Assembly (NCBI RefSeq): GCF_024195295.1 | Contig: NZ_JAMFTH010000001.1 | Span: forward strand, 744,001 to 808,000 | Direction of reading: 5' to 3' | From: Gilvimarinus xylanilyticus | GTDB lineage: Bacteria; Pseudomonadota; Gammaproteobacteria; Pseudomonadales; Cellvibrionaceae | Length of the DNA stretch: 64,000 nt | Shown: positions 1 through 10,666 of the stretch, piece by piece | Numbering within the stretch: position 1 is the stretch's first letter | Layout: each line of letters opens with the position of its first letter | Program-made: the position numbers and the translations under genes | Notes under the pieces: generated by a model | What the model saw: only the letters and a program-made list of their open reading frames with translations | Told to the model about the DNA's origin: nothing | Database searches by the model: none

Positions 1-1331
1 TGACCATCGGTTCGCTGTCTTTTGGCCAACTGCCGGTGATCTTTATTCCCGCCGGCCCGATGACGCCGGGCTTGCCCAATGCCGAGAAAGTTCGCGTGCG
101 TCAGCTGTTTGCCGAGGGCAAAGTAGGCCGTAAAGAGCTGCTAGAAGCCGAAAGTGCCTCTTACCACAGTGCCGGTACCTGTACCTTTTACGGCACCGCC
201 AACTCCAACCAAATGTTGATGGAGATCATGGGCCTGCACCTGCCGGGCAGCTCTTTTGTTAATCCGGGCACGCCTCTGCGCGACGCTTTGACCGACGCCG
301 CCGTGAAGCAGCTGGCCAGTATTACCACTCACGGTAATTACACACCCATGGCTGAGGTCGTGGATGAAAAGGCTATTGTTAATGGCATGGTGGGCCTGCT
401 CGCCACCGGCGGCTCCACCAACCACGCGATCCACTTGATGGCCATGGCACGCGCGGCCGGCGTTATTGTGGATTGGCAGGATCTGTCTGATTTGTCCGAT
501 GCTGTTCCCTTGATGTGCCGTATCTACCCCAATGGTTTGGCGGACATTAACCGTTTCCAGGCCGTGGGCGGCATGGGTTATTTAATGCGCGAGCTGCGTG
601 ACGCCGGTATTTTGCACGACGACGTAAAAACCGTGATGGGCGAGGGCGGTTTAGAGCCCTACACCAAAGAGCCTTTCCTGGAAGACGACAAGCTGGTGTG
701 GCGCGATGCCCCCAAAGAAAGCCTGGACGATGGCGTGCTGCGTCCGCCCCAGTCGGCCTTTAGTGCCAGTGGCGGTATGAAGCTGCTAACCGGCAACCTG
801 GGGCGCTGTGTGATCAAAGTCTCGGCCGTCAAGCCCGAGCACCGCAAGGTGAAGGCCCCGGCCAAGGTATTTCACACCCAGGATGCGGTGCAGAAGGCGT
901 TCAAGGCTGGCGAACTGGACCAGGATTTTGTCGCAGTGGTGCGTTTCCAAGGGCCTAAAGCCTGCGGTATGCCCGAGCTGCACAAGCTCACGCCGCCTTT
1001 GGGCGTGCTGCAAGATCGCGGTTACAAAGTGGCTCTGGTCACTGACGGACGTATGTCCGGCGCCTCGGGCAAGGTGCCTGCGGCGATTCACCTGACCCCC
1101 GAGGCCTTGGACAAAGGCCCCATTGGCCTGGTGCGCGATGGCGACATCGTAGAAGTAGATGCCGAGACCGGCGTGCTGCACTTGCATGTGGATGACGCCG
1201 AGTTGGCCAAGCGCGAGCACCAGGACTACGATTTGTCAGAAAGTCACGACGTGATGGGCCGCGAGCTGTTTGCACCGCTGCGCAAAACTGTTGGATCGGC
1301 CGAAGAGGGCGCGACGGTTTTTCGCTGGTAA
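1..1331 (+). CDS. edd: 6-phosphogluconate dehydratase (5'-truncated by window edge)
   Basis: Dehydrates 6-phosphogluconate to KDPG, the first dedicated step of the Entner-Doudoroff pathway. The reading frame is open from base 3, so the gene starts outside the window; about 440 residues are present of a family length near 600. Visible family signatures are [14 protein letters not shown] near the left edge, the Cys-containing [13 protein letters not shown] stretch, [10 protein letters not shown] and the C-terminal [12 protein letters not shown]...[14 protein letters not shown] block. The Cys residues in these blocks are known in the IlvD/Edd family to bind the Fe-S cluster. It is followed after 41 bases by zwf in the same direction. 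The match to Edd rather than dihydroxy-acid dehydratase is supported by the neighbouring zwf, pgl and eda. Confidence 0.95.
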   Translation, partial: TIGSLSFGQLPVIFIPAGPMTPGLPNAEKVRVRQLFAEGKVGRKELLEAESASYHSAGTCTFYGTANSNQMLMEIMGLHLPGSSFVNPGTPLRDALTDAAVKQLASITTHGNYTPMAEVVDEKAIVNGMVGLLATGGSTNHAIHLMAMARAAGVIVDWQDLSDLSDAVPLMCRIYPNGLADINRFQAVGGMGYLMRELRDAGILHDDVKTVMGEGGLEPYTKEPFLEDDKLVWRDAPKESLDDGVLRPPQSAFSASGGMKLLTGNLGRCVIKVSAVKPEHRKVKAPAKVFHTQDAVQKAFKAGELDQDFVAVVRFQGPKACGMPELHKLTPPLGVLQDRGYKVALVTDGRMSGASGKVPAAIHLTPEALDKGPIGLVRDGDIVEVDAETGVLHLHVDDAELAKREHQDYDLSESHDVMGRELFAPLRKTVGSAEEGATVFRW

Positions 1332-1372
1332 GCGGCCGCGAGCTAAACATTCAGAACAAGTAGGACTATTAA

Positions 1373-2848
1373 ATGCAAAAGCCTTTTGACTTTGTCATTT
1401 TTGGGGGCGCGGGTGATTTGGCCCTGCGCAAATTAATCCCGGCCTGGTACCGCGCTTACCGCGAGGGGCAAATGCCCAAAGGGTCGCGTATTTTTGGCAC
1501 GGTACGTCGCACCGAGCAGGCCGATGGCTATCGTGAAATGGTACGCGAGGCGGCTTACAGCTATTTGCGCGATGACGAAATTGACAATGAAACCTGGCAA
1601 GAATTTGAAGCCTGTATCCACGGTGTGTTTATCAATATCACCGAGCTGGATGAGCACTGGGAGTCACTGGCCAAAACCCTGAATGAAGGCAACGAAGAGC
1701 GCGTGTTCTACATGGCCACACCGCCTGCGGTGTTTTCGGCCTGTTGTAAGAATATTCACGACGCCGGCATGATCACCCCGACTTCGCGCGTGGTGGTGGA
1801 AAAACCCTTGGGTTACGACGCCAAGTCCGCCGATTCTATTAACGCTGACATCGCCCAGTACTTTGAAGAAAACGCGATTTTCCGCATTGACCACTACCTG
1901 GGTAAAGAAACCGTACAAAACCTGCTGGCGCTGCGGTTTACCAACTGTATTTTTGAGCATTTGTGGGATTCCAAGTCCATCGACCATGTGGAAATCAGCA
2001 TTTCCGAAACCGTTGGCCTGGAAACCCGCGCGGGTTTCTACGACGACGCTGGCGCGCTGCGCGATATGGTGCAGAACCACCTGATGCAGCTGCTGTGTCT
2101 GGTGGCCATGGAGCCGCCCAGCAAATTAAACGCCGACAGCATTCGCACCGAAAAACTTAAGGTGCTGGATGCGTTGCGTCCGCTGGTGGGCGACGATGTG
2201 GCCAAAAACACCGTGCGCGGTCAGTATGTGGCCGGTGAAATGGGCGGTAAAAAAGTTGACGGTTATCTGGACGAGCTGGGTAAAGACAGCAACACCGAAA
2301 CCTTTGTGGCCATTCGCGCCCATATTGATAACTGGCGCTGGTCCAACGTGCCTTTTTATCTGCGTACCGGTAAACGCTTAAAGCAGCGCTGCGCGGAAAT
2401 TATTATTCAGTACAAAACCCCCACCCACCACATCTACCCAGATTCGGCCGGCGCCATGATCCCCAACCGTTTGGTGATCCAGCTGCAACCGGATGAGCGG
2501 GTACAAATGATCGTGACCTCCAACAACCTGGAAAAACACGATGCCGAGTTGGTGCCGGGCGTTATGGACTTGGGGCTGACCGATCGCTATGAAAAATTTT
2601 ACTCGGATGCCTATAAGCGTTTGATGCTGGATGCGGCTGCCAACAACCCGGCGCTGTTTATTCACCGCAACGAGGTAGACGCCGCCTGGAATTGGATCGA
2701 TCCGATTATCGAAGCCTGGCAGCGCCCCGAGAACAAGCCCAAGCCCTACGAATCGGGCAGCTGGGGTCCTAAAGAGTCCGAAGACTTGCTGCGCACCGAC
2801 GGTAGCGCTTGGTTTAACGCCGGCGATAACATCTCAGGAGAGTGCTAA
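1373..2848 (+). CDS. zwf: Glucose-6-phosphate 1-dehydrogenase
   Basis: Oxidises glucose-6-phosphate to 6-phosphogluconolactone with NAD(P)+, feeding the Entner-Doudoroff and oxidative pentose phosphate routes in the cytoplasm. At 491 aa it has the usual full length. The N-terminal nucleotide-binding motif is FGGAGDLALRK (residues about 10-20), a slight variant of the common GASGDLxxRK. The catalytic block RIDHYLGKETVQN is intact, as is the substrate-binding EKPLGYD. The ATG at 1373 begins MQKPFDFVIFGG. Its TAA overlaps the ATG of pgl (TAATG), so the two are translationally coupled. Confidence 0.97.
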   Translation: MQKPFDFVIFGGAGDLALRKLIPAWYRAYREGQMPKGSRIFGTVRRTEQADGYREMVREAAYSYLRDDEIDNETWQEFEACIHGVFINITELDEHWESLAKTLNEGNEERVFYMATPPAVFSACCKNIHDAGMITPTSRVVVEKPLGYDAKSADSINADIAQYFEENAIFRIDHYLGKETVQNLLALRFTNCIFEHLWDSKSIDHVEISISETVGLETRAGFYDDAGALRDMVQNHLMQLLCLVAMEPPSKLNADSIRTEKLKVLDALRPLVGDDVAKNTVRGQYVAGEMGGKKVDGYLDELGKDSNTETFVAIRAHIDNWRWSNVPFYLRTGKRLKQRCAEIIIQYKTPTHHIYPDSAGAMIPNRLVIQLQPDERVQMIVTSNNLEKHDAELVPGVMDLGLTDRYEKFYSDAYKRLMLDAAANNPALFIHRNEVDAAWNWIDPIIEAWQRPENKPKPYESGSWGPKESEDLLRTDGSAWFNAGDNISGEC

Positions 2849-3555
2849 TGGCGGTTGAAGAACGTTTTTTTGACACCCGCGAAGAGATGATTGATGCGGT
2901 GTTTGCGCAAACCATTGGCGCTCTGGAAGAGGCCGTAAAAGAGCGCGATGAAGCCAGTTTTTTGGTCTCAGGTGGCAGCTCACCGGCGCCTATTTACAAG
3001 CGTTTGTCGGAAGCGGATTTGGCCTGGAACCGAGTTAAAGTGGCATTGGTCGACGAGCGCTGGGTCGATTATGACCACGATAAAAGCAATGAAGCTTTTA
3101 TTGTTAAAACACTGATGCAAAACAACGCTGCCAATGCCAAGTTGATCGGCATGAAAAACACCAGCGAATCAGCCGCCGCAGGCTTGGCGCAGTGTGAGTC
3201 TGCCTACCAGACTCTCGCCAAGCCCTTCGATGTGACGGTTTTGGGTATGGGCCCGGACGGTCACACGGCCTCGCTATTTCCGCACGCACAAGGGTTGGCC
3301 GAAGCGCTGGAAACCAAAAACCTGTGCAGTGCGATTAAGGCGATTAAAAGCGAAGTGACCGGCGATTGCACCGAGCGCATGACCTTGTCTCTGGCTGGCA
3401 TCAGCAATTCTCGCGAAGTGCTGTTGTTAATTTCCGGTGACGAAAAACTCGCCACTTACCGCGAAGCTATGGCCGGTGGTGACGTTGCTGAAATGCCGGT
3501 GCGCGCAGTGCTTAATCAGCAAGATATAAAAGTCACCGTTTACTGGGCGCCGTAA
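2848..3555 (+). CDS. pgl: 6-phosphogluconolactonase
   Basis: Hydrolyses 6-phosphogluconolactone to 6-phosphogluconate, bridging Zwf and Edd. It is a DevB/SugE-type lactonase of 235 aa with the conserved VSGGSSPAPIYKRL, VDERWVDYDHDKSNEAF and GMGPDGHTASLFPH motifs. The ATG at 2848 is preferred over the in-frame GTG at 2842 because AGGAG at 2836-2840 lies at ideal distance and the start overlaps the zwf stop codon. It is the third gene of the edd-zwf-pgl-eda-gap-pyk cluster, all on the plus strand. Confidence 0.95.
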   Translation: MAVEERFFDTREEMIDAVFAQTIGALEEAVKERDEASFLVSGGSSPAPIYKRLSEADLAWNRVKVALVDERWVDYDHDKSNEAFIVKTLMQNNAANAKLIGMKNTSESAAAGLAQCESAYQTLAKPFDVTVLGMGPDGHTASLFPHAQGLAEALETKNLCSAIKAIKSEVTGDCTERMTLSLAGISNSREVLLLISGDEKLATYREAMAGGDVAEMPVRAVLNQQDIKVTVYWAP

Positions 3556-3587
3556 GGGCCATCACTATTTCTTAAGAGGACAAAGAC

Positions 3588-4220
3588 GTGGGTTTATCCA
3601 TTGATGAGATTTTAAAAGTCGCACCGGTTGTGCCGGTCATGGTCATTGACGATTTGGAAAACGCCGTACCCCTGGCGCGCGCGCTTTACAATGGCGGCTT
3701 AAAAGTACTGGAGATTACCCTGCGCACACCTGTGGCGCTGGATGCGATTAAAGCCATGGTGAAAGAACTGCCCGAAGATGCAGTGATTGGCTCGGGTACT
3801 GTAGTGACTCCGGAAGATCTGCAGGCCTCTGTGGATGCCGGCGCTAAGTTTATGGTGAGCCCCGGAACCACCCCGGCGCTGATTGAAGCGGCCAAGAAGT
3901 GCCCGGTACCTTTGTTGCCCGGTATTGCCACCCCATCCGAGGCGATGAACCTGTACACCCAGGGTTTTAAGCATTTGAAATTTTTCCCGGCTGAAGCGGC
4001 CGGTGGCGTACCCATGGTTAAGTCCATCGGAGGCCCGCTGCCACAGATCACCTTCTGCCCCACCGGTGGTATTAATTTAGAAAAGGCGCCGACTTATTTG
4101 GCTCTGCCCAACGTTGCGTGTGTGGGCGGTACCTGGATGGCGCCGAAAAACCTGATTGCGGAGAAAAAGTGGGACGAAATCGAAACCCTCGCCCGCCAGG
4201 CGGCCAGTCTTGAGCGCTAA
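3588..4220 (+). CDS. eda: KHG/KDPG aldolase
   Basis: Cleaves 2-keto-3-deoxy-6-phosphogluconate to pyruvate and glyceraldehyde-3-phosphate, the closing step of the Entner-Doudoroff pathway; it may also cleave 4-hydroxy-2-oxoglutarate. At 210 aa it is the typical length. The Schiff-base lysine is in KHLKFFPAE (about Lys131), preceded by the glycine-rich GSGTVVTPEDL and followed by the phosphate-binding GGINLEKAP. It starts at GTG 3588 with AAGAGGA upstream, 32 bases after pgl. Its glyceraldehyde-3-phosphate product is the substrate of the gap gene immediately downstream. Confidence 0.97.
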   Translation: MGLSIDEILKVAPVVPVMVIDDLENAVPLARALYNGGLKVLEITLRTPVALDAIKAMVKELPEDAVIGSGTVVTPEDLQASVDAGAKFMVSPGTTPALIEAAKKCPVPLLPGIATPSEAMNLYTQGFKHLKFFPAEAAGGVPMVKSIGGPLPQITFCPTGGINLEKAPTYLALPNVACVGGTWMAPKNLIAEKKWDEIETLARQAASLER

Positions 4221-4264
4221 AACTTAAGCATTTAACGACTTTTTATTTACGACTGAGTTAGCAA

Positions 4265-4283
4265 TTGCCGGCGGCGCCGGCAA
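4265..4283. repeat. Perfect 19-bp GC-rich palindrome in the gap leader
   Basis: TTGCCGGCG, one base, then CGCCGGCAA: nine-base perfect arms ending 24 bases before the gap ATG. A second small palindrome, GTCAATTGAC (4285-4294), touches the gap ribosome-binding site. There is no U-run, so it is not an ordinary terminator. It could be an operator, a stabilising mRNA hairpin separating eda from the more strongly expressed gap, or a processing site. Confidence 0.5.
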
Positions 4284-4307
4284 CGTCAATTGACAGGAGA
4301 GAAACAC

Positions 4308-5318
4308 ATGACCATTAAAGTAGCTATTAACGGTTACGGACGTATTGGCCGCAATGTTCTGCGCGCTCTGTATGAATCAGGCTATCGCGATCGCATTCAA
4401 GTGGTTGCCGTAAACGATTTGGGCGATGCCGATCTGAATGCCCACTTGACCAAGTACGATTCTGTACACGGCCGTTTCCCCGGCGAAGTATCCGTTAGTG
4501 GCGACAAAATGATCGTTAACGGCGACGAAATTCAAATTACCGCCGAGCGCAATCCCGCCGATTTGCCCTGGGGCAAGCTGGGCGTCGACGTGGTTTACGA
4601 GTGCACCGGTATCTTCACCAGCCGTGAAAAAGCCAAGTCGCACCTGGAAGCGGGCGCGAAAAAAGTGATTATTTCGGCTCCTGGCACCGATGTCGATGCC
4701 ACCGTCGTATACGGTGTAAACAACAATGTGCTGAAAGCCTCTGATGAAATTATTTCTAACGCTTCCTGCACCACTAACTGCTTGGCGCCTGTGGCGAAAG
4801 TTTTGCACGATAAGTTCGGTATCGAGCAGGGCTCTATGACTACCATTCACGCCTATACTAACGATCAGCACTTGAGCGATGTGTTTCACAAAGACATCTA
4901 CCGTGCGCGCTCTGCGACTCAGTCGATGATTCCCACCTCTACCGGTGCCGCTCGTGCGGTTGGTTTGGTGCTACCTGAGTTGAACGGCAAGCTGGACGGC
5001 ATGTCTGTTCGCGTACCGACCATCAACGTTTCTCTGGTTGACTTGAACGTTTTGGTTAAACAAGACGTTACCGTCGAAGAAGTTAACGCGGCCATGAAAG
5101 AAGCGTCCGAAAAAGAAATGCCAGGCGTGCTGGTTTACAACGACGAGCCTTTGGTATCAATCGACTTTAACCATCACCCCGCGTCTTCAAACTTTGACTC
5201 CAAGCAGACCAAAGTAATGGGTAGCCGCTGGGTGAAAATTATGTCCTGGTACGACAACGAGTGGGGTTTCTCCAACCGCATGCTGGACAACACCATCGCA
5301 CTGATGAACGCTAAGTAA
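4308..5318 (+). CDS. gap: Glyceraldehyde-3-phosphate dehydrogenase
   Basis: Phosphorylating NAD-dependent GAPDH: converts glyceraldehyde-3-phosphate, phosphate and NAD+ to 1,3-bisphosphoglycerate. The Rossmann motif [10 protein letters not shown] is at residues 7-16. The catalytic Cys is in [12 protein letters not shown] (about Cys154), with HAYTNDQ and the C-terminal [12 protein letters not shown] also present. The ATG at 4308 gives 336 aa, the normal length. An in-frame TTG at 4290 is rejected because AGGAG (4295-4299) is correctly placed for 4308. The sequence resembles the GapA/Epd branch seen in pseudomonad Entner-Doudoroff clusters, so erythrose-4-phosphate dehydrogenase activity cannot be excluded. 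Its operon position, after eda and before pyk, favours GAPDH. Confidence 0.95.
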   Translation: MTIKVAINGYGRIGRNVLRALYESGYRDRIQVVAVNDLGDADLNAHLTKYDSVHGRFPGEVSVSGDKMIVNGDEIQITAERNPADLPWGKLGVDVVYECTGIFTSREKAKSHLEAGAKKVIISAPGTDVDATVVYGVNNNVLKASDEIISNASCTTNCLAPVAKVLHDKFGIEQGSMTTIHAYTNDQHLSDVFHKDIYRARSATQSMIPTSTGAARAVGLVLPELNGKLDGMSVRVPTINVSLVDLNVLVKQDVTVEEVNAAMKEASEKEMPGVLVYNDEPLVSIDFNHHPASSNFDSKQTKVMGSRWVKIMSWYDNEWGFSNRMLDNTIALMNAK

Positions 5319-5334
5319 GAAAAGAGAGAGAGCT

Positions 5335-6771
5335 ATGTTACGCCGTACCAAAATCGTCAGTACGCTGGGCCCGGCTTCCGAGTCAGAAGACGTTCTGGAA
5401 AAACTCATTCTTGCCGGCGTTAATGTCGTGCGGTTGAATTTTTCTCATGGCGCCCCGGAAGATCACAAAAACCGCGCCGAGGCGGTTCGCCGCCTCGCCG
5501 CCAAGCACGACCGCTTTGTCGCTGTGCTGGGTGATCTGCAAGGCCCTAAAATTCGCATCGCACGTTTTGCCGATGGCCCGATTAAATTAGCCATTGGCGA
5601 TAAGTTTATTCTGGATGCCTCGCTCGAGCGCGACGCGGGTAACCAGGAGCGTGTGGGAATCGACTACAAAGAACTGCCTCAAGACTGTAAGCCAGGCGAC
5701 AAGCTGTTGCTGGATGATGGTCGCGTGGTGTTGGACGTGGATAAAATCGAAGGCACTCAGGTATTTTGTACCACCAGTGTTGCTGGCCCTCTGTCTAACA
5801 ACAAGGGCATCAACCGTCAGGGCGGTGGTTTGTCTGCGCCGGCTTTGACCGAGAAAGACCTGGCCGACATTAAAACCGCTGCCGAAATCGGCGTGGATTA
5901 CCTGGCCGTGTCGTTCCCGCGCAGTGCCGATGATATGAACCAGGCGCGCAAACTGTTGCATGAAGCGGGCGGTACGGCAGGCTTGGTTTCTAAGATTGAG
6001 CGCGCCGAAGCGGTAGCCGACGACGAAACCCTGGATTCTATTATTGAAGCCAGTGATGCGGTGATGGTTGCTCGTGGTGATTTGGGTGTGGAAATTGGCG
6101 ATGAAGAGTTGATTGGTGTGCAAAAGCGCATTATCACCCGCGCCCGTGCTCAGAACCGCACTGTGATTACCGCCACCCAGATGATGGAGTCGATGATCAA
6201 CTCGCCTCTGCCGACCCGCGCCGAAGTGTTCGACGTCGCTAACGCTGTGCTCGATGGCACCGACGCGGTTATGCTGTCGGCCGAAACCGCTGCCGGTAAC
6301 TTCCCGGTTGAAACCGTTCAAGCGATGGCTCGCGTTATCGTGGGTGCGGAAAAACATCCGCAGGCTTGTCGTGAAACTTACCGCGTGGACGAAGAGTTTG
6401 GCTCTATCGATCAGTCAATTGCGTTGGCTACTATGTACACCGCCAACCATCTATCCGGTGTGAAAGCCATTATTGCTCTGACCGAGTCGGGTACCACCCC
6501 GCGCTTGATGTCTCGCGTGGGTTCACAGCTGCCTATCTTCGCTTTCTCTCGTTACATTGAGACGCAGCGTCGCGTGGCTCTGTACCGCGGTGTGCAGCCT
6601 GTACCTTTCGATACCGATGAAGTGCCCAGTAAGAAAGACTATGGTCGCGCCATCGCTATCTTGAAAGATCGCGGAGTCCTGGCCGACGGCGATCTGGTTA
6701 TTTTGACCGCGGGCGACAGCAATCAGCTCGGTGGCACCAACACCATGAAAGTGATGCGTGTGGGCGACTAA
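5335..6771 (+). CDS. pyk: Pyruvate kinase (type II-like)
   Basis: Transfers phosphate from phosphoenolpyruvate to ADP, giving pyruvate and ATP. The 478-aa protein starts [15 protein letters not shown] and has the PK signature [14 protein letters not shown], the catalytic Lys in [21 protein letters not shown], and the C-terminal regulatory domain ending [14 protein letters not shown]. The start ATG at 5335 lies 17 bases after gap, with a purine-rich GAAAAGAGAGAGAG leader. It is the last gene of the glycolytic cluster and is followed by a strong rho-independent terminator. Confidence 0.96.
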   Translation: MLRRTKIVSTLGPASESEDVLEKLILAGVNVVRLNFSHGAPEDHKNRAEAVRRLAAKHDRFVAVLGDLQGPKIRIARFADGPIKLAIGDKFILDASLERDAGNQERVGIDYKELPQDCKPGDKLLLDDGRVVLDVDKIEGTQVFCTTSVAGPLSNNKGINRQGGGLSAPALTEKDLADIKTAAEIGVDYLAVSFPRSADDMNQARKLLHEAGGTAGLVSKIERAEAVADDETLDSIIEASDAVMVARGDLGVEIGDEELIGVQKRIITRARAQNRTVITATQMMESMINSPLPTRAEVFDVANAVLDGTDAVMLSAETAAGNFPVETVQAMARVIVGAEKHPQACRETYRVDEEFGSIDQSIALATMYTANHLSGVKAIIALTESGTTPRLMSRVGSQLPIFAFSRYIETQRRVALYRGVQPVPFDTDEVPSKKDYGRAIAILKDRGVLADGDLVILTAGDSNQLGGTNTMKVMRVGD

Positions 6772-6790
6772 GTTCGTTGCGATCTCGTTA

Positions 6791-6820
6791 AAAACGGCAG
6801 CCTCGGCTGCCGTTTTTTTT
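6791..6820 (+). terminator. Rho-independent terminator after pyk
   Basis: AACGGCAGCC, a TCG loop, GGCTGCCG, followed by eight T residues. It sits 20 bases beyond the pyk stop and closes the edd-to-pyk transcription unit. Confidence 0.92.
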
Positions 6821-6890
6821 GCCCCGATGTAAGATACTATGATTATTTCAGGTTCTATTGACGGGGCTTGTGCTGTTACGGAGATACTTT

Positions 6891-7715
6891 ATGTTTAATC
6901 GGTTTTGGTTACTGCTGTTGGGGTTGTTGTTCACGTTCGCCCACGGCGCCCAAGAAACGCCGCTGCTGTCCCAGCTGAAAGGGGAGTGGACCCAGGGTGC
7001 TGTGCTGCGAGGCAAGGTTAAACCGGGCACTCAGGTCAGCTTTTTAGGGCAAAACATTCCGGTGGGGCCGGACGGTGAATTTGTGCTCGGCTTGGGTCGC
7101 GATGCGGGCGCCAATGCCGAGTTGATCCTTAAAAAGGGCGAGGATGAATGGCGTCACACCTACACGGTGGCACGGCGCGATTATAATATTCAGCGCATTG
7201 AAGGCGTGCCGCAGAAAACGGTGACTCCTTCGCCCGAGCAACAAGAGCGGACCCGCCGCGAAGCGGCCAAAGTGTGGCAGGCACGGCAGACCGAGCGGGA
7301 CACCGTGGAGTTTATGCAGGACTTTAAATGGCCGCTAGTTGGCCCCATTACAGGGGTGTATGGCTCGCAGAGATTTTACAATGGCGAGCCACGCTCACCG
7401 CACTATGGAGTGGATATCGCCGCCCCCACAGGAGCCGGGGTCATTGCCCCGGCCGCGGGCGAAGTGATTTTAGCCGAACCCGATTTGTTCTATTCAGGTG
7501 GCACCTTAATTATCGACCATGGACACGGGCTTTCGTCGACCTTTATTCACCTGTCTGAAATCTTGGTGCAGGTCGGTGATAGCGTGACCCAGGGGCAAGA
7601 AATTGCCGAGGTAGGCGCCAGCGGACGCGCGACTGGACCACACCTGGATTGGCGTATGAACTGGCGCGGTGAGCGGGTAGACCCTACCACCCTGGTAGGG
7701 CCCATGCCCCAGTAG
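6891..7715 (+). CDS. Exported M23-family (LytM-like) peptidase domain protein
   Basis: A 274-aa periplasmic protein expected to cleave or regulate cleavage of peptidoglycan cross-links. The ATG at 6891 is chosen over an upstream in-frame start because ACGGAG lies 7 bases before it and it produces a clean signal peptide (MFNRFW, then a Leu/Phe-rich core, ending AHGA). The region around residues 20-145 is an accessory domain with a basic helix. The M23 domain (about 150-270) carries HYGVD (His171, Asp175) and GPHLDW (His251-Leu-Asp253). Canonical M23 enzymes have HxH here, and the second His is a zinc ligand; this protein has Asp, so zinc binding may be altered. It stands alone after the pyk terminator. 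Confidence 0.88.
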   Translation: MFNRFWLLLLGLLFTFAHGAQETPLLSQLKGEWTQGAVLRGKVKPGTQVSFLGQNIPVGPDGEFVLGLGRDAGANAELILKKGEDEWRHTYTVARRDYNIQRIEGVPQKTVTPSPEQQERTRREAAKVWQARQTERDTVEFMQDFKWPLVGPITGVYGSQRFYNGEPRSPHYGVDIAAPTGAGVIAPAAGEVILAEPDLFYSGGTLIIDHGHGLSSTFIHLSEILVQVGDSVTQGQEIAEVGASGRATGPHLDWRMNWRGERVDPTTLVGPMPQ

Positions 7716-7808
7716 CGGTTGACGCTTTCGGGGCGGCAAGACACAAGCGCCCGAGCGGTGTAAACTAGCGCCCCTTGAATTTATCGCCCAATCGCGCAGG
7801 TAAGAGCC

Positions 7809-8006
7809 ATGATCGATAAAAAATTGCTGGGAATTTTAGTGTGCCCCGTGAGCAAAGGTGAGCTGGAGTACCGTAAAGAGGCCTCCGAGCTGGTGTGCTA
7901 CAGCAGTGGTCTGGCATACCCGGTGCGCGATGGTATTCCGGTGATGCTGGAATCCGAAGCGCGCCGCCTGAGCGACGAAGAAAAACAGGCACACAGAAAC
8001 CGCTGA
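7809..8006 (+). CDS. Trm112/YcaR family small protein
   Basis: A 65-aa protein ([21 protein letters not shown]...) of the UPF0434/Trm112 family: an N-terminal CPVSKG element, a second cysteine in [21 protein letters not shown], and an acidic-basic tail. Family members are small zinc-ribbon-like proteins; the eukaryotic homologue activates methyltransferases, while the bacterial role is not settled. In many proteobacteria the gene sits between lpxK and kdsB; here it precedes alaS instead. The start ATG at 7809 is the only good one. Confidence 0.88.
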   Translation: MIDKKLLGILVCPVSKGELEYRKEASELVCYSSGLAYPVRDGIPVMLESEARRLSDEEKQAHRNR

Positions 8007-8065
8007 TTCCGCCCCGCAAGAATCCGCAGACAACCGAATTGATACAGATAGCCAACGGAAACTCT

Positions 8066-10666
8066 ATGAAAAGCGCTGAAATTCGCGACGCCTTTTTAAA
8101 GTACTTTGAATCAGAAGGGCACAGTATCGTGCCATCCAGCTCGCTGGTGCCGGGCAATGACCCGACCCTCTTGTTTACCAATGCGGGCATGAACCAGTTT
8201 AAAGACGTTTTTTTGGGCGGCGATAAGCGTCCCTACAGCCGCGCTACCAGCTCACAGCGCTGTGTGCGGGCAGGGGGAAAGCACAATGACCTGGAAAACG
8301 TTGGCTATACCGCGCGTCATCACACATTTTTTGAAATGCTGGGTAACTTCAGCTTTGGTGACTACTTTAAACGCGACGCGATTCAGTTTGCCTGGAAATT
8401 TCTTACCGAGGTTCTGGGGCTACCACCCGAGCGCCTGTGGGTAACCGTGCATATCTCCGATGACGAGGCCGCCGATATTTGGCAAAAGGAAATGGGGGTT
8501 AGCCCCGAGCGCTTTTCGCGTCTGGACGAAGACAACTTCTGGCAAATGGGCGATACCGGCCCCTGTGGCCCCAGCTCGGAGATTTTTTACGATCACGGCG
8601 CTGATGTACCCGGTGGCCCTCCGGGTAGCGAAAACGATGACTTAGATCGCTACATCGAAATCTGGAACCTGGTGTTTATGCAGTACGAGCGCCAGGCCGA
8701 CGGCGAGCTAAAACCATTGCCCAACCCCTCCATTGATACCGGCATGGGCCTTGAGCGTATTGCCGCCGTGATGCAGGGCGTCCACAACAACTACGATATT
8801 GATTTGTTCCAGCACCTGCTTAAAGCCGCCGCTAAGGCGACCGGCTCGGATGATTTGGAGCATAAATCACTGCGGGTGATTGCCGATCATATCCGCTCCA
8901 GCGCTTTTTTAATCAGCGATGGGGTATTGCCCTCTAACGAAGGGCGGGGCTATGTGTTGCGCCGTATTATTCGCCGCGCCATTCGCCACGGTCACAAATT
9001 GGGTCAGAAAGACGCTTTCTTTAACACCCTCGTGGATGCCCTCGCTGACGTAATGGGCGAGGCATACCCCGAACTGAACGAGCGCAAAGCCCAGATTGCC
9101 AAGGTGCTGCTGACCGAAGAAGAGCAGTTTGCCAAAACCCTGGATAAAGGCATGGGCGTCTTGGAAGACGCACTGGCGGATTTGTCCGGCACTGAAATTC
9201 CCGGCGATGTGGTGTTTACCCTCTACGATACCTATGGCTTTCCGGTGGATTTGACCGCCGATATCGCCCGCGAGCGGGACTTAAGCATTGATCAGGCAGG
9301 CTATGAGGCCGCCATGGAAGCCCAGCGTCAGCGCGCCCGCGCGGCGGGGAATTTTAAAGTCGACTATACCCAGGCCTCTCTAGATGTGCCCGCGACCGAA
9401 TTTACCGGCTATAGCGAGCTGGCAGGTGAAAGTAAAGTGCTGGCCCTGCTGCGCGACGGCGCCAGTGTCGAGCAAATCAGCGAAGGTGAAGAAGCCGCGG
9501 TGGTGCTGGATAGCACACCGTTTTACGCCGAATCCGGCGGCCAGGCCGGTGATAGCGGCTATCTGGAGGCCAATGGGATCCGTTTTGAAGTTCGTGATTG
9601 TATTAAACAGGGCAATCACTTTTTGCACCTGGGGCAATTGCTGCAGGGGTCGCTCGAATCCGGCGTTGCTCTGCAGGGGCAGGTGGACAGTGAGGTACGC
9701 CAGGCCACGGCTTTGAATCACTCGGCTACCCACTTGTTGCACGCGGCGCTGCGCAAGGTGCTGGGCGAACATGTCACTCAGAAGGGCTCGCTGGTGAACT
9801 CCGAGCGTTTGCGCTTTGATTTTTCTCACTTTGAGCCGGTCAGTCCGGACGAATTAAAAACCATTGAGCGGATGGTAAACGAGCAGGTTTTGGCCAATAC
9901 CCCCGTCGCTACCGAGCTGTGCGATATGGAAACCGCCCAGGCAAAAGGTGCCATGGCGCTGTTTGGTGAAAAATACGGCGATGAAGTGCGGGTGCTGAGC
10001 ATGGGCACCGACAGCTTTTCGGTTGAGCTGTGCGGCGGCACCCATGTGAGCCGCACGGGCGATATCGGCCTGATGCGCATTGTCAGCGAATCGGGTATTG
10101 CCTCGGGCGTGCGTCGGATTGAAGCCATCACCGGTAAAGCGGCGCTAGCGGCGTTTGACGAAGCCGAAGCGCGCTTGGCCAAAGCGGCGGCGCTCATCAA
10201 GGCCAATCCGGACAATTTGGTGGAAAAGCTGGAACAGCTAAGCGCTCAAAGCCGCAAGTTGGAAAAAGACCTGGCGGCGCTTAAAACGAAACTGGCCACT
10301 GCCGGCAGCCGCGATCTGGCTGCCGAAGCAGTCGAGGTGCAGGGCATCAAGGTGCTCGCGGTTAAACTTGAGGGCGCCGATGCCAAATCACTGCGCGACA
10401 GTGCCGATCAGCTTAAAAACAAACTGGGTACCTCGGTGGTGTTACTGGCCGCCGAAGACGAGGGCAAAATTGCCCTGGTAGCCGGTGTCAGTAAAGATGC
10501 CACGGCCCAGGTTAAGGCGGGCGACTTAATGCGCCATGTGGCCCAGCAAGTGGGCGGCAAGGGCGGCGGTCGCCCCGATATGGCCCAGGGCGGCGGTAGC
10601 GACGTGGCGGCCCTAGAGGGCGCGTTGGCCTCGGTTGCCCCCTGGGTTAAAGAACAATTGGGTTAA
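8066..10666 (+). CDS. alaS: Alanyl-tRNA synthetase
   Basis: Charges tRNA-Ala in the cytoplasm and edits mischarged Ser/Gly-tRNA-Ala. The ATG at 8066 ([19 protein letters not shown]) gives 866 aa, close to the E. coli length; the frame is open further upstream but that part overlaps the previous gene. Class II motifs are visible ([45 protein letters not shown]). The editing domain carries HSATHLLH and [10 protein letters not shown], which hold the zinc-binding residues. The C-terminal C-Ala domain ends [12 protein letters not shown]. It is the first gene of the alaS-lysC-csrA-tRNA-Ser order also found in Pseudomonas. Confidence 0.98.
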   Translation: MKSAEIRDAFLKYFESEGHSIVPSSSLVPGNDPTLLFTNAGMNQFKDVFLGGDKRPYSRATSSQRCVRAGGKHNDLENVGYTARHHTFFEMLGNFSFGDYFKRDAIQFAWKFLTEVLGLPPERLWVTVHISDDEAADIWQKEMGVSPERFSRLDEDNFWQMGDTGPCGPSSEIFYDHGADVPGGPPGSENDDLDRYIEIWNLVFMQYERQADGELKPLPNPSIDTGMGLERIAAVMQGVHNNYDIDLFQHLLKAAAKATGSDDLEHKSLRVIADHIRSSAFLISDGVLPSNEGRGYVLRRIIRRAIRHGHKLGQKDAFFNTLVDALADVMGEAYPELNERKAQIAKVLLTEEEQFAKTLDKGMGVLEDALADLSGTEIPGDVVFTLYDTYGFPVDLTADIARERDLSIDQAGYEAAMEAQRQRARAAGNFKVDYTQASLDVPATEFTGYSELAGESKVLALLRDGASVEQISEGEEAAVVLDSTPFYAESGGQAGDSGYLEANGIRFEVRDCIKQGNHFLHLGQLLQGSLESGVALQGQVDSEVRQATALNHSATHLLHAALRKVLGEHVTQKGSLVNSERLRFDFSHFEPVSPDELKTIERMVNEQVLANTPVATELCDMETAQAKGAMALFGEKYGDEVRVLSMGTDSFSVELCGGTHVSRTGDIGLMRIVSESGIASGVRRIEAITGKAALAAFDEAEARLAKAAALIKANPDNLVEKLEQLSAQSRKLEKDLAALKTKLATAGSRDLAAEAVEVQGIKVLAVKLEGADAKSLRDSADQLKNKLGTSVVLLAAEDEGKIALVAGVSKDATAQVKAGDLMRHVAQQVGGKGGGRPDMAQGGGSDVAALEGALASVAPWVKEQLG

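Noticed and set aside
1-6771. HexR operators in the Entner-Doudoroff cluster
   Set aside because: No TGTAAT-like palindrome of the HexR type was found before zwf, eda, gap or pyk; the edd promoter lies outside the window.
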